This document shows, in pieces, positions 1-24,514 of a stretch of 64,000 nt of DNA. Within the stretch, counting starts at the first letter, position 1; each line of letters begins with the position of its first letter. The translations under genes were made by a program, and so were the position numbers. Source of the stretch: Solanum dulcamara (lineage: Eukaryota > Streptophyta > Magnoliopsida > Solanales > Solanaceae); the NCBI RefSeq assembly GCF_947179165.1, contig NC_077243.1, positions 29,030,001-29,094,000 on the forward strand. Reading direction: 5' to 3'. The notes under the pieces are model-generated. The model had not been told where the DNA came from, did no database searches, and saw nothing but the letters and a program-made list of their open reading frames with translations.

Positions 1-1480
1 GCTAATGTTTTTGCTATTATAAACAGGCTTGAATTGAAGTAAGTAATTTGTTTTGTTCTTATTTTGTTTGTCTGTTTTTTGATAACCTTTTATCGAAAAT
101 TTTAATCAAACATTTTAGCTTTTTAAATGCTAACTTTCGTTATTATTTTTATATTATTATTTTATTAAAGTAATTATTCATATATACTTTTGTATGTGTG
201 TGATGATCTATTTATTTAATCAGATGTTGCAGGAGATTTTGAATGAAGACAAGAAGATTGAGTAACGGGTAATTCAATAACATTTGTTCATGTGAAAAGT
301 TTTCTTATTTATTTCCTATTGACCTATTTAAGGTATTTTTTTTCATAACATTTACATAATTGATTTTCTATCTATTTTATTGATTAACACTGAATTTTTT
401 ATAGCCTATTCTACCTACACGCTGCATATGTAAGTAGTTTTTTTAAACCTGAATTAATATGAGTGAAGTGTTTTAAAAAATAAATTTAATAGTACATAAT
501 TTGAAACTATATAATAAGTCTGTATTTAAATTCAGATTCTTTGAATTTTGATAATCTTATCAGATATACAAATCATTTAGAAACTTACTACGAATTTCAA
601 TTTATATTTGAGTTATATATTTGTAATAGATACTAAGTTGGTTAGAATTCTCCTAAAATTATAAAGAAAAAAAACGTTAGTTCCTCAATTTATCAGAAAA
701 ATAGAGTAGTTATCTCCAAAATAATGAATTCCATGGGCATTAAAATATAAAAATTTAAGTAACTTAAATTTAAAATCAACATTTTATATATTGAAATAAA
801 AAAAAAATAAGAAAACTCAACTACTTATTACGTGTAACACACACAAAAAAAACATTCAATATCAAACTAGCAAAAAGTAATTAAAATATACGTAAAGAAG
901 GGAGGGGGGAGGGGAAGAGATAGTACTTGAAAAATATAATGACGTAATTAGATAATACACATATTATTGTACATAAATTTTAAATTGAAAAGATGTGAAT
1001 AATAAAATAAAAATTCAAAATTTTTAGAAATTCAAGAGTAAATAAAATAATTAGATTTGATTTATATTAATAAAAAGATCACTTGATAATTATATATTAA
1101 CAATTTAAAATATGATTCGTTATTTTTATTCATATAGATTTATTACGGGGAATAGGAAGTGGAGATGAGGTGGGACATGGAAAAAGAGAAAGTATTTAAC
1201 ATATCTAAATAAAGCATTATAATAAAAAAAATTAAAAATAATATTTTAATATTATCGGCGTGTAGCTATACTAGTATATGATATGAGAATAGAAGTGAAG
1301 GGCATTTATACGATCCCATATTTGTGAAGGACTCAGATTAGGATAAAAGGCTAGGTGACTTATCCTTACACCATAATAGTTATAGTTTTGCTCATTATTT
1401 ATTACCAATTGATTTATGCATTATATTGCTGTTTATAGGTATAAAACCATTATACGGTGATTATCTTATTTATTTATAAT
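1..1480. other. AT-rich intergenic DNA upstream of the hydrolase gene
   Basis: Very AT-rich, with no open frame of note. The first 50 bases contain a possible splice donor (GTAAGT near 42) after a short open stretch, which could be the end of a gene lying to the left, but reading on through any nearby acceptor stops at once. A purine-rich patch lies at 897-921. I see no promoter element that I would defend. Confidence 0.5.
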
Positions 1481-1524
1481 AATTAATGCCTCTTTCTCTT
1501 TTCGTACTATTTTACCATGACTTT

Positions 1525-1657
1525 GTCATAATGGGAGGTATTTCGAAAGTATTTCGAAAACAACAGTCGTACCTTCCAATCCAAGATGGGTTTAGATGTG
1601 CGTATGCTCTACCGTACGTGGTGGGATTACTGGGTTTGATGTTATTGTATATTTGTG
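1525..1657 (+). repeat. Degenerate SINE / RTE-LINE 3' tail just upstream of the hydrolase start
   Basis: The order of short blocks matches the Solanaceae SINE/RTE tail: a CGAAAACAAC block, a GTGCGTATGCTCTACC block (canonical CTGCGTACACTCTACC), GTGGGATTACTGGGTTT, then a decayed TTG-type tail near 1640-1655. The same tail occurs in reverse at 4618-4757, 48027-48130 and 48745-48850. It ends about 85 bp before the hydrolase ATG, so it probably forms part of the promoter or 5' leader. It is strongly diverged and no target-site duplication was found. Confidence 0.6.
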
Positions 1658-1738
1658 CAGCGCAGTGGGCAGCAGGAATTCTAGTGGACATTGTGATTTG
1701 TCGGAGTGTCTATCGGAAGAGGAAAAGTAAATTAAGAC

Positions 1739-14391
<12,653 letters not shown>

Positions 14392-14617
14392 GATTGATAC
14401 TTCTTCTAGTTCAACTTGGCCAGGATTGACATCTATTGGTGACCATTAAGTTTGACACTGGAACTGCCTACTAAAGTTCATATATAGGAAAGCATTAAGC
14501 TCTTTGTCAATTGTACTCAATCCTATAAACACCTATCAATGCTTATAGTTGTTTAAGTAAACATTGATTTCTTTTATCACCCTTTGAAACTAAGACAAAG
14601 TTCTTTAATGTATATAT

Positions 14618-14623
14618 AATAAA
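14618..14623 (+). terminator. Probable poly(A) signal AATAAA of the hydrolase gene
   Basis: AATAAA lies 227 bp after the stop codon, within a TATATA-rich far-upstream-like stretch. This is consistent with cleavage around 14635-14650. Confidence 0.5.
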
Positions 14624-14658
14624 CCCTGTATCTTGAGAGCTGTAAAATTTTACTTCAG

Positions 14659-14664
14659 TTTATT
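14659..14664 (-). terminator. Probable poly(A) signal AATAAA of the C2-domain gene
   Basis: AATAAA on the minus strand about 130 bp beyond the stop codon at 14794. It lies about 40 bp from the opposing signal at 14618, so the two 3' ends probably meet or overlap near 14640. Confidence 0.5.
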
Positions 14665-14793
14665 ACGGAGCAGCTGAAATTTCTGCTGTTTCACAAGAAG
14701 TCCGAGATTTGCAGATACAAACTGAAACATCTATGCAGATTTTTGTGATAGCCGCATTGCACTCATCGTAATTCAATAGACGGCATTCCATCT

Positions 14794-15920
14794 TCAGACA
14801 AGTGGATCAAGGGATATGGTGAGAGAGGGGTCTTGTAAACCACGATGTAGATCAAAACCAGACATGAAATCATCTCCAAATATCATAGCACCGGCTGCTA
14901 ATGCTCCTGCACCTACTCCCATTCCAAAACCAGGTCTTGCATTTCGTGCTGCTGAAGATCCAGTTTGTGGCATGTTTAAGTAACTAGGCGGCATGTTATC
15001 TGTTCTTGGTAGGAAAGTTGGAATATAACCAACATTAGCAGGTGGAGGTGGAGGTGGGGGTGGAGTATGAGGCAGCTGATAGCTTGGTCCTGCTGCTGGT
15101 GTGTAGCTCGGTCCCGCTACAGGTGGATGTGAATAATTTGTAGGATATGGCACTGAATGTGCATATTGGCGATTTGGCTGTGGTTGGTTCTCCAGCATTT
15201 GACAAGGGGTTAAAGATTGTGGTTGTGGATATGCTGATACAGGTTTATATCCATTAGCCAAGTTGAAGCCACTGCTGTTATCCGCAAGCTTAAATCCCTC
15301 CTTTTCACCTAGTTTTAAACAAGATGTCGTCAAAAATGGAAAATTCTCAGTCAATCTTCGCAAGAGTTTGGTTCTTGGTCCAGAGTAATATCTAAATTAA
15401 TATAAACTTGTGTCTTTTCTTTAAAATCTTTTCATAGAAGATGAATTAACTAAATAAAGCAACACAAGTTTATACCTGGTTGTGAACTGGGTTCTTCCCT
15501 TTCCTCTGAAACTCTGATAGAGACATCAATAAATCCCTGAGGTTTATTCGAGTTCTTTCTCCGCAACTGAAAGCTTCCAACTTCTTCAATTGGCTTTGAA
15601 ACCTCAGATTTGTTATTGTACTTGTCCAGAAATTCTTTCAAAAGCACAGTAGCTGTTCCCATAAGTTTTTCTCTAAGAAAAATGGGCTCTCTGCTGTAAA
15701 TTTCAACATGGAGGGCCAAATCCTGGAGAGAAGTGTCAACCAACATTGAGAATTTGGTTTTCCAAACAGGATTTGCATTACCTGAAGAATCAATCTTGGA
15801 ACAGTACTTGTTGTTTGGATCAATCCATCCAACAGCATACCATTGAAGCTTCCACAAAGCTGATGTTCGTCGGAGTCCCCTGGCGGAAATCAGGCAGATT
15901 TCAATCCATATTTTACCCAT
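14794..15920 (-). CDS. SRC2-like C2-domain protein, two exons
   Basis: Exons are 15920-15476 and 15308-14794, with a 167-bp GT-AG intron in phase 1; total 319 residues. Residues 1 to about 130 form a C2 domain of the plant SRC2/BAP type: the start MGKIWIEICLISARGL, a GWIDPNNKY turn, N-P-V-W-K-T-K-F, and L-H-V-E-I-Y-S. The loop aspartates for calcium are only partly kept, so calcium-dependent lipid binding is uncertain. Residues 150-260 are Pro/Tyr/Ser-rich with a run of eight prolines. The C-terminus is a Gly/Ala-rich segment (GMGVGAGALAAGAM) followed by F-G-D-D-F-M-S-G-F-D, as in SRC2 proteins, which are stress-induced and membrane-associated (family knowledge). The frame is intact and convergent with the hydrolase gene. 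Confidence 0.88.
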
Positions 15921-16270
15921 TTCAGGGAAAAAGTTTTCAGCTTGATAAATACAAATGGTGATAAAATTTGTGCCCCCTCAAAGGTTCTTTTCTTGATAAA
16001 AGTGATGAGGGAAAAGTGTAAAGCTGTTTTGCATCAGATATTAAGACTACTACCTTACTTTTATGCAAAGGAAATTACTTCTATATTTTTCCCCATATTA
16101 TGACTCACAAGTCAATCAGAGGGGGACAGGAATCAGAACAAAAGTCAAAAGTTTGCAACATGACATTGTTGAAAAATGAACTTAGCGGTCCACCAGAAAG
16201 TAACTTATCCACCAGTGTTACGCCTCTACTGCAATGATAATATTGCTCTCTATATAATTTTTTACTCCTT
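15921..16270. other. Upstream region of the C2-domain gene
   Basis: Non-coding; expected to hold the minus-strand promoter and 5' leader. No element I would name with confidence. Confidence 0.4.
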
Positions 16271-17649
16271 AAGGGTCATTTGGTAGAGTGTGTTAGTAAA
16301 ATTAATGTATGTATTAATTAGATGTATTAATAGTATCTTATTTGTTATATTTTTCCATGACTTGTATAGTTAATGCTTGCATTAGTTATACATTTTATTG
16401 TGGCGGAATCCATCGGTGGCCTCCTAAAGTTGGCATCAACTTTCACTTAGACACCTCAACTAAGATTTGTTCATTTTAGACATCTCAAGTAAGGTCCCGA
16501 TGTGTCATTTTAACACTTTTTTTTACAATCACCTAAATATCTAAAATGTGTGTAATAAACTTGCCGATGATATGTCAAAGTGACCAATTAAATGAAAACA
16601 CGTGGCATATATATCAAAAATAATTTTAAAATAATGACATTTGAGTAGAAAAAAGTGTTCATTAACTTGATGATATGTAGCATTTTTTACCAAAATAATA
16701 ATTAAAAAAAAGAGAAGAAATTCATCTTCTAAAAAAAAGTGATTTTCGAAAAAAAGAAAAAATCCACCCCCACCTAGTCATCTTCTTCACCCACCCCACC
16801 CAATCGTTTTCACCACGACTCCACCTCCACTCAGCCCAACCCCAACCCCTCATCCACCCTATCAGATCGTTTTCTCCACCTCCACCCACCCCAACCCCAA
16901 CTCCTTTCCCGCCCATATTGTCTTCTCAAGAAACACTATCAAAAGAAATTATTTTGAAAATTTTGTTTTACAAAGACATAATTTTTCTTCTTTACTTTAA
17001 AAAATCAGTTACTAATTAACAATGGAAGGAAAACAAGAACTAGATATAGACAATGAGAATGAGATTACAAAATCAAGGTCCAAAGTTAAGGAGGAAAACG
17101 TAGAAAATGGAGAAGAAGAAGAACAAGAAAACAAATAAAAAAATATTTTTTAAAAAAATGATCTTCACGCGCTCAAAATGGGTGCAGCACACGTAATGTG
17201 CCAAATCAGCACAAAGTGTCAAAATGACACATCGGGACCTTACTTAAGGTGTCTAAAATGAACAAAGCTTAGTTAAGGTGTCTAAGTGAAAGTTGGTGCC
17301 AACTTTAGGGGGTCACCGATGGATTCCACCTTTTATTGTGTATTAAGGGTTGCATTACTAATACCATGAATTGTTAGATATTAGTAATGCAAGGAGATTT
17401 AATACTTGCATTATTACGGTTAAAGACCCAATTATCCCTCAAAATCCATTTTATACTTTTTCATCATAATTGTTGAGGATCTTTTTATAAATAAATATTT
17501 TTATACAATGCATGTTCTTTTTTAATACACTAAACCAAACAATGCATAAGAAATATTCTATGTATAATTAATGCAAGCACAACTAATACAAGCATTACTA
17601 ATACACTCTATTTAGCATTATTTTAATACACTCTACCAAACGACCCCTA
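16271..17649. mobile_element. Tourist-like MITE split by a second MITE
   Basis: Inverted termini: left AGGGTCATTTGGTAGAGTGT at about 16272, right the complement of AGGGGTCGTTTGGTAGAGTG ending at about 17648, each flanked by T/A-rich triplets (TTA on the left, TAA/AAA on the right). Without the nested 929-bp element the MITE would be about 440 bp. The interior repeats TTAATGCAAGCA-like blocks. The termini and triplet duplication fit PIF/Harbinger-type (Tourist) MITEs; the exact duplication is ambiguous. Confidence 0.7.
16402..17330. mobile_element. 929-bp Mutator-like MITE with 9-bp target-site duplication
   Basis: Terminal inverted repeats of about 120 bp: left starts GGCGGAATCCATCGGTGGCC, right is the complement of GGTGGAATCCATCGGTGACC. 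The perfect 9-bp duplication TTTTATTGT lies at 16393-16401 and 17331-17339. A 9-bp duplication with long inverted termini is the mark of Mutator-like elements. The interior (16680-17160) is a strand-skewed run with C/A-rich CCACCCC blocks followed by GAAGAAG blocks, with no open frame of note. Confidence 0.88.
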
Positions 17650-17693
17650 AAGCATATATCTCAAAGGTGTGAAATATAGGTGTGTATTTTATA

Positions 17694-17956
17694 CTCCCTC
17701 TGTCCCATTTAAGTTGTCATGATAAAGTTTTACACAATTCTTAAGAAAACATTAATTAAGGGCATTATTTAACTAATATACCTCTAATTAATTTCTATGA
17801 TCTTTATCTATTTATGTGCCTCTTAGTTCTAGAATAATTAATGTTAAGGGTAAAATTAAAAAAATATAATTAATTCTCTCTTGATTGTTTAAATTGACAA
17901 TTATTTTAAAATAACTATTTTTAGTATACATGACAACTAATATGGGACGGAGGGGG
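17694..17956. mobile_element. Stowaway-like MITE, 263 bp
   Basis: Termini CTCCCTCTGTCCCATTTAAG and, in reverse, the complement of CCCCCTCCGTCCCATATTAG, with TA dinucleotides on both sides (17692-17693 and 17957-17958). The CTCCCTCYGTCCC terminus and TA duplication are diagnostic of Stowaway (Tc1/mariner-derived) MITEs. Confidence 0.87.
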
Positions 17957-17997
17957 TATATATTACACTATATTATAAGAGGGAATGAGGAGTTTAG

Positions 17998-18430
17998 TTT
18001 CATGAACCGCCACTTGATCATCGGAAAGGGGGAAGGATCTAGAGTCTTGGAGAGGTTAACAGGAGACTCTAGAACCTTGTAGAGAAGTCTTGAAAGACTT
18101 AGAATCTTCTAGACTCCGTAGAGAATTTTAGAGTAGGGACTTCTTTGTAAATATGGAAGAACTTGTATAGTAATTTTTATTTACACTTAAGCCCCTTAGG
18201 AGTAGTATAAATAGAGGGCATTCATTTGTATGACCATCAAGATATAAGAAATCTTCCAAAGCAATATACAAAACCTTCTTTATAAAAGCTCTCTTATCTT
18301 TCTTATAATCTAGCGTTTCATTAGCGATCTAGTCTAAAAGGCTTATTTGACCTTGCAAAATCGTGAAAGAATTGTGACTAAGTTGTCAAGTGCCGCACGG
18401 AGGTCTTAGTTGAAGTCCAAGTCCGTGACA
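17998..18430 (+). repeat. 5' LTR of element A
   Basis: About 433 bp. Matches 30762-31195 in reverse complement along its whole length. It ends GTCCGTGACA, followed by the primer-binding site at 18434. A TATAAATA lies at about 18204. TTAG abuts the LTR on its left, and TTAG also abuts the outer end of the other A LTR (read in element sense), a probable target-site duplication. Confidence 0.87.
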
Positions 18431-18433
18431 AAG

Positions 18434-18445
18434 TGATATCAAAGC
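18434..18445 (+). other. Primer-binding site of element A
   Basis: TGATATCAAAGC, one mismatch from the TGGTATCAAAGC that pairs with initiator tRNA-Met, placed three bases after the LTR as in Ty3/gypsy chromoviruses. Confidence 0.75.
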
Positions 18446-18464
18446 GAGGTTGCTACTAAGGGAA

Positions 18465-19300
18465 ATGGCAAGTGAGGGGGACATCAACGCCACTAACGCC
18501 GCCAACATTAGGCAAGATGTTGGAAAGAAGCACCCCAAGGGTAGGAAGAACTCTAAGAGGAATGAGGAGATGCGCTCGAGCCTACACCAAGTGAGGCCTT
18601 AACATCCTACTCACCCTCAACCACTAAGGTAAGTGACTATGAGCAAGGTGATCAGTCCATAGACGTCACGCCCGGCATGAAGTGGATCGCAAGGGTGGAT
18701 ATTGCACGGCAAGCGATAGAGATATTGAGCAAGCGCTTGAACAAGTTCGATAGCATGTTCAAGACCTTGGAGGAATTCACCCTTGAGGAGAATGAAAACA
18801 TCCAAAAGGAGTTAGATGCACATAAGGCTGCCGAGTACGAGATGAAGGAGACAACTACTTCCTTGGAGTGTCGGCTCATGGATGCGCTAAGAATGATTGA
18901 AACCATGAGGGACGAGATGGAGGCACTCAAGGAAGACATGGAAGCTGGGAGATGCTCGACGTCAAGTGGGGACAGGAAGGCCAAGATTGAGGCTCCCAAG
19001 CCACTTATGTTCAAAGGCACCCATGATGTGCATGAGGTAGAGAACTTCTTTTGGCACTTGGAGAATTACTTTAAGTGTAACAAAGTAAAAATTGACGAGA
19101 AGAGGATCAATATGGTCGTGCTATACCTCTTGGAGATGGCTATGCTGTGGTGGAAGCGCAAGGAGTCAGAGATAGGGAAGGGGCTATGCACCATCAACAT
19201 CTGGGAGCGGTTCTGAGACGAGTTCAAAAAGTCCTTCTTCCCCAACAATGTCATCTATGAGGCCAAGCGCAAGTTCAAGGAACTGAAGCAAACATGCAGT
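18465..19300 (+). pseudogene. Element A gag, N-terminal part
   Basis: An ATG at 18465 opens a short frame ending at 18600; the longest open part is 18677-19213. It has a coiled-coil-like, Glu/Lys-rich segment (residues 20-95 of that frame) and then the retrotransposon gag core: F-K-G-T-H-D-x-x-E-V-E-N-F-F-W-H-L-E, A-M-L-W-W-K-R-K, I-N-x-W-E-R-F. A TGA stop interrupts it at 19214 and homology continues (F-K-K-S-F-F-P-x-N) to 19300, where an Athila-type LTR begins. The rest of this gag is on the opposite strand at 38.8 kb. Confidence 0.85.
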
Positions 19301-20871
19301 TGATAACGCTCAATTATACCTCTTGAAAGAGATATAGATGATCGTTAGCAGTATATTTTATGCAACTAAAAGTTAAGGTCGAACCCATAGGGAATAGTTT
19401 GAAACAAGTTCTATTTGCTATCACTATTCAGTCGTAGTTGCTACTTCTCAAAAATAAACTTGCATAAAGTAAAAGTGGGGTTTTTGGTTTTAGTTTAGAA
19501 CAAGTAAAATAATGCAAAGGCAAGTACACAAGATTAAGGTTGTAAACGGTAGGAAGACTAGTCTAGGATTGTGTTCCCCATGACTTGTTAGTTATTAGGA
19601 TAATCATATTCATGATATCGTTCATTGTATTACATGCAAAATCTAGCGAGTTAGGTAACATCTAATTCACCTCCCAGTCCTTCTTAGACGTATTTCATTC
19701 ATCTCCTCCCGGTATCAGAATGTATACTTTACTAAACCTTGCCCTAGATCTCAGAGTACTATCTCTTCCCGATCTCAAGTAACTTAAACGAAGTTTATCC
19801 CTTCTTTCGAAACCAGACTCTTTGAATTTCTGTTGTGAATTTCTTTTCCTAATCGCTACCTCCCTCCCGGGTAAGCAATGAATACGGGCAAGTTCTTAAT
19901 GCGTGCACTCACTAAGAAAGACTTTTGAATGAAGAAATCACAATACATGCAAAAACAAATCACGAATCTCAATCCTACTTTCACCTATTTTAGTTAAGTT
20001 GTCATGGTTCCCACAACCCTGATTTTGGATTTAGCTACTCATACTTGTAAGTAAAAGAACAAGAATTTGTGAAGAATTCATGAATTAATACCTATGCAGA
20101 TGAAGAAGTCAATCTTGAATCAATCAAACGAATCACAAATAAAGGATGAAAACCGGAATGATATATGAAGAATTAATCTCCAAAAGTAACTAAATATAGC
20201 TTCACAATGTTCACAAAGTACTCAAAAACTAGTAAAAATGCTGAACCCTAAAAATAAAATAAATTTAGGTATTTATAGAAACACAAAACCAAATTCGTGG
20301 TACTATTCCGTGGTGTTTACTTTGGTTTCTACTGCGTAACCTTCATCTCTTCACAGGCACCCATCACACCTCGTGGTGATGACTACGACCCGTATTGGAC
20401 TCCATGGTGATTTCCTTAGACAATTTCCCATTTTTCTCCATCAGCCTCTACGAGCAATCACTACGGTCCGTAGTGGGCTCCATAGCCCGTAATGGGTTCC
20501 CTGTAGTTATATTTAGCATAATTATCAGCATTCGCCTCTTTACAGCCTCAGCATTATGGCTGCCACCATGGCCCGTTAAAGGGATCATGGTCTATGGTGG
20601 GTTCTAAGAAGGTCTTGTTCATCAAAATTTCAGCAGCAGCTTTCTCCTTATCAGCACTACGCCAGTCATCACGGCCAGTGTAAGGCACTACAGTCCTTGG
20701 TGGTGCTCGTATTCCTCATTCCTCAACCAAGCACTGCTCTGACCCACTGAATTATTCAAACTTGTGCGCGACTTAGTTTTCCAGCAAAAACATCATATCT
20801 ACAGAAACATGCTTGCAATGCACACTAATTCACTGTTTTAAGCATTGAAAATATCGTAAATAAGTGACACA
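19301..20871 (-). repeat. 3' LTR of Athila-like element B
   Basis: 1,571 bp. On the minus strand it runs from TGTGTCACTT (20871) to GCGTTATCA (19301). The inner end is followed by a GTTGAGGGTGTTGA polypurine-like tract (20872-20885), which shows this is the 3' LTR of a minus-strand element lying to its right. The outer end abuts A's gag directly. It matches 38827-40445 in reverse complement. It contains many diverged copies of an ACGG-x-CCGT-GATGG motif (for example 20460-20500). Confidence 0.88.
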
Positions 20872-22330
20872 TCAACACCCTCAACTTAGAACCATTGTTT
20901 GTCCTTAAGCAATGACACAAAACAAAACAACACCTTGTACAAATACAAAATACTGTGGCATAGATATATAGCAGTCCATCTTGTTAACCATGACTCATTT
21001 CCAACTATGCAATGTATTTGCCGTCCAGCTAACTCACAAGAAGCTATCTACGACATAGCATTACTCACAGTCAACCAAACAAATGTAACTGACAATGTAC
21101 CAAGAAATATAGCAACTCAACAATATAATCATAGTGCCTTCACCACAAAGAAGTCTCTCTCACAGTGTATAGAGAATAAACAAAAGCTGGAAAAAAACTC
21201 TCGCATTCTAAAAAAATGTTCAAATAATGCAAAAGTAAATACCATAGGCTTGCCCTTATTTTCAACACTTCAACTCTTGAATAACCTTTTTAGGATCACA
21301 ATAGGACTTTTTAGGCTTGTAATATAGGCTCGAGCTCGGGTAGGATACATTTAGGATAAAAGTGACTACTTTACCCCTCCAAATGCTAATTTGGCTTAGC
21401 TACTTATTTTCAACCCTCCAAATTTTTATTGTTCCCTTATTTCCTCATTCTTCCTTCTCGGGTGTGGTTTTCGCTTTTGTTCAAAATACTTTATAACTCG
21501 CTTTTGTACTTATTTTCTTTTTAACTTGCAGCCACAACCTATGATTTTCTTTTCTTCTCTCCCCACCATTCTTTTCATACCCTAACTTTTCTGCTTTCCT
21601 TATGGTAGCCACCTCAACTTAGGCTTTTGGCCTGAGTTGAAGTACATAATCTCCTAGGAGGGACCAAGGCTAAGATAAATGTTCACAAAACTGATTCCCC
21701 ATATAATAGTCACCCTCAACTTAAGCTTTTGGCCTGAGTTGAGGTACACATTGTCTTTGGAGGGATCAGGGTCAAAATTTGGATTCACAGATAGCAAGAG
21801 AAGGTGAATTTTGGTTAATCAAAGAAAAGGTTTATTAAAGCTCAAACTTTTGGTTCAAAGGGTATAATTTTATTTGGTTGGTTAAATTTGGACTAAGTGA
21901 CTCATTGTTTGAACTAAGTAGTTAAACTCACACACACATAGCACATATGTTATACTATTAAGCAGTAATCAACCCAGTCATATCTTAGGTAACATTTAAT
22001 CGATAAGTCAATACGTACTATGTCCTACACAGATGATAACAAGTTAGTTTTCAAAAACCAAATCAATCACATAATGTTTCACAAAAATTTCAGTTGGGAG
22101 TCATTTTAGTTGAATTCAACTCCATTCTTTTATAGGCCATATCCATCTACAAACTCTTGTATTTACAAAACAACAATCCTAAATATGACAGTTCTACTAG
22201 ATATAAGCTTGAGAGAAAAGAAACATGGTAACAAAAACTCCAAGCATCATGGATGATTTACCCCCTATCAAAAGAGTGTGCATTGACCTCAATTGCACGT
22301 CAACAAACTCTATAATAGGTACAAGGGAAG
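20872..22330 (-). other. Element B region between env-slot ORF and 3' LTR
   Basis: Non-coding interior of B. A block containing AGCTTTTGGCCTGAGTTGA occurs twice (about 21615-21660 and 21717-21760). A small unrelated open frame at 20899-21327 on + is not convincing as a gene. Confidence 0.5.
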
Positions 22331-24514
22331 TGATCATACCTGCGATGCCCTAAGCGTTAGTCGGTGATGGTGTATGCTCTCCCGAAGGGTCATCGCCTGG
22401 AATAGGAGTAAGTGTACTAGAAGGAACTTTACAAACAGTCTCAGTTGGAGCGCCGAAAAGTACAACACCACTGGATGATGCTCCAGCCTTGGCAGCCTCA
22501 ATCTGCTATTTTTCGAGCACCTATTTCTCCTAAACTTCTCTCCTGGAAGCTCTTCGAGCCCTTTTTTCCTCTTTTCTCTATGCTCGGCTGGCCTTTTCTG
22601 CTTCCTATGGGAAATCATCTTCCTGTCACCTTTTCTTGCCCTTTCCCTTTTTCTCAAGCTCGGATGCCAAAATGGAGCCCCAAACTCCCTCTAGCTGTAT
22701 AGGTGCGGGCGATGCCACAACTGTAGCAAAGTATCTATAGTGCTCGCTAGAATAGTAAAGGATGAATTTTCCTCTACTTTACCCATGGCTTCTTTTAATG
22801 CAGCCAGCTTTGTCTTGAAGGACTCAGTCTCTGCATCACCTAGGTGACCACTTTGAGTGGTGATGTGCACCTCAAGGCTATTAATATGGCTCTATATCAG
22901 TGCCACCTCCTATTTAAGCTCGGTACAAATCTTAGTCGCCTCTTCCTGTATCTATTTAGACCACCCTAGGTATTCACTCAATCACCTGATCAACTAAAGC
23001 CTTCTGCACCATACGCTCAAGGAGTGCATAAGGGACAATTATTATCATACCTAAAACTGCGGGTGTAGATGGGGTAGGCTTGGTATTTACCTTGGGCTTT
23101 TCGGTGGCCTCCTCTATCGTAGGGCATGATGTCTCACCCTCCAAAGTAAGAGTAGGAGGAGGTGGGCCTGTGGGCATAGTGACTAGCCCAATAGATTAGC
23201 CCAGCTTGTATTTGTATAATGGGTTGTCCAAATCCTTTATGAGCGTCGCATTTATGGACTTAGATGCTTGCATACTCTTGTCAAAGTGGAGATTTACCAC
23301 TTTCCCCACAGCCTCGCATAACGCAGTGATCAAACAAGGGAATGAGAGTCCAGCCCATTCATTAAAAGCTCAATCCTAAATTTCGGCTACAATTAGCCTC
23401 CCGCTGTATAGTCAAAACCGAGCCATAATGTAAGCTACTAAAAATGCCTGCGTGGAATGAAGGGTGTTGTCATTGGTAGTTGGTCGGAGATGGGCACGGA
23501 AAATGGCCTGCCAAAACTTAGCTAGAAATGTGAGGGATGCCTTAGTAATCTACTGCCTTGCATTTGCGACCCATGGCGCATTTACCCTCTCAGTGGCAAT
23601 ATATTTTCTGATCCATTCCATAATCATTTGTCGTACTACAGGATCACCCATCTTTGATTCATCACTAACCTTATGGTGTCAGTGCTCATAAAGGCCAGTC
23701 CGAACATCAGTCTGGAATTTCAGGCCATATAGGAACCTGTTGATTGTAGTCTCTGAGATACTTGAACTGTGACTTCATTTAACGGTGGTTTCTTTAATGC
23801 TAATGCCCTCTTTTTCTTTTTAGAGATCCCCTCATCTATATCATTGAACATTGAGGCAGCATAGGCTGAATATAACTCCTAGACTAGATTGTCATCATAA
23901 TACCTGGGTCTTTAGTCATCCACCCAAATTGATGCTTGTAAAAGAGGTATTTGAGCTCGTATAGGACAGAGAGGTTGTCAGGGAACACTCGAACCTCTGG
24001 CACAATGGCTTATTTACACAATCCCTTAGACCCTTTGGTTAGGCCGTTCAAAAAGATATATTGTTGGCCCAGAACTAACCACCTGTTTCACAGAAAAGTG
24101 ATGACAGTTCGGCATGCGACTGGGTCACTTTCCTTTGTCTGAGAAAAATTCTCCATAGAGTCCATTCCATTATCCCTAGCACCAGCATCACTCTCCTTAC
24201 CGACATCACTTCCCGCCTCTCCGATTGTGCATCGTCCCCGCTTGCCTCATTGGCTGAGTCGGTTGCCTCCTCTTTAGACTGGAAGGGAGTAGCCTTAGCC
24301 TCAGTAGTTGCTTTGGACCTAGTCATGCGGGGAGCATGAAGAGAGATGTGGGTGTCCGCTTGAACCTCCGACCCACTCGATTTATCACTTCTCGACCCTT
24401 GCGCCGACCTATATATTGACTTATTCTCTGATTTTTCGGATGAGGAGTCATGGAGTTGGTATCGGGAAGCATTCTTTGTGCATGGTCATGCCATGGTACC
24501 TGCAAAATCTTCAA
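22330..24514 (-). pseudogene. Element B env-slot ORF (putative plant transposon protein domain)
   Basis: Minus-strand coding remnant in the position where Athila elements carry an extra ORF between pol and the 3' LTR. Pieces in order: a start region at 24326 (MTRSKATTEAKA, Ser/Glu-rich); a conserved core at about 23760-23400 with I-N-R-F-L-Y-G-L-K-F, H-W-H-H-K-V, W-V-A-N-A-R and a later A-K-F-W-Q-A-I-F segment; then a Pro/Thr-rich linker (23177-22974) and a basic, Lys/Arg-rich tail (22657-22500). The core fits what databases call the putative plant transposon protein domain (recalled). Its role is unknown. Several stops and frameshifts. Confidence 0.6.

Noticed and set aside
1..290. Possible last exons of a gene to the left (donor-like GTAAGT near 42, open stretch near 225-263)
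   Set aside because: No splice choice joins the two stretches in frame without an immediate stop, and the peptide is not recognisable.
16722..16916. Gly/Trp-rich open frame on -
   Set aside because: Produced by the C/A-rich low-complexity interior of the Mutator-like MITE.
20899..21327. 142-codon open frame on + inside element B
   Set aside because: It lies antisense in the non-coding 3' region of B and shows no conserved motif.
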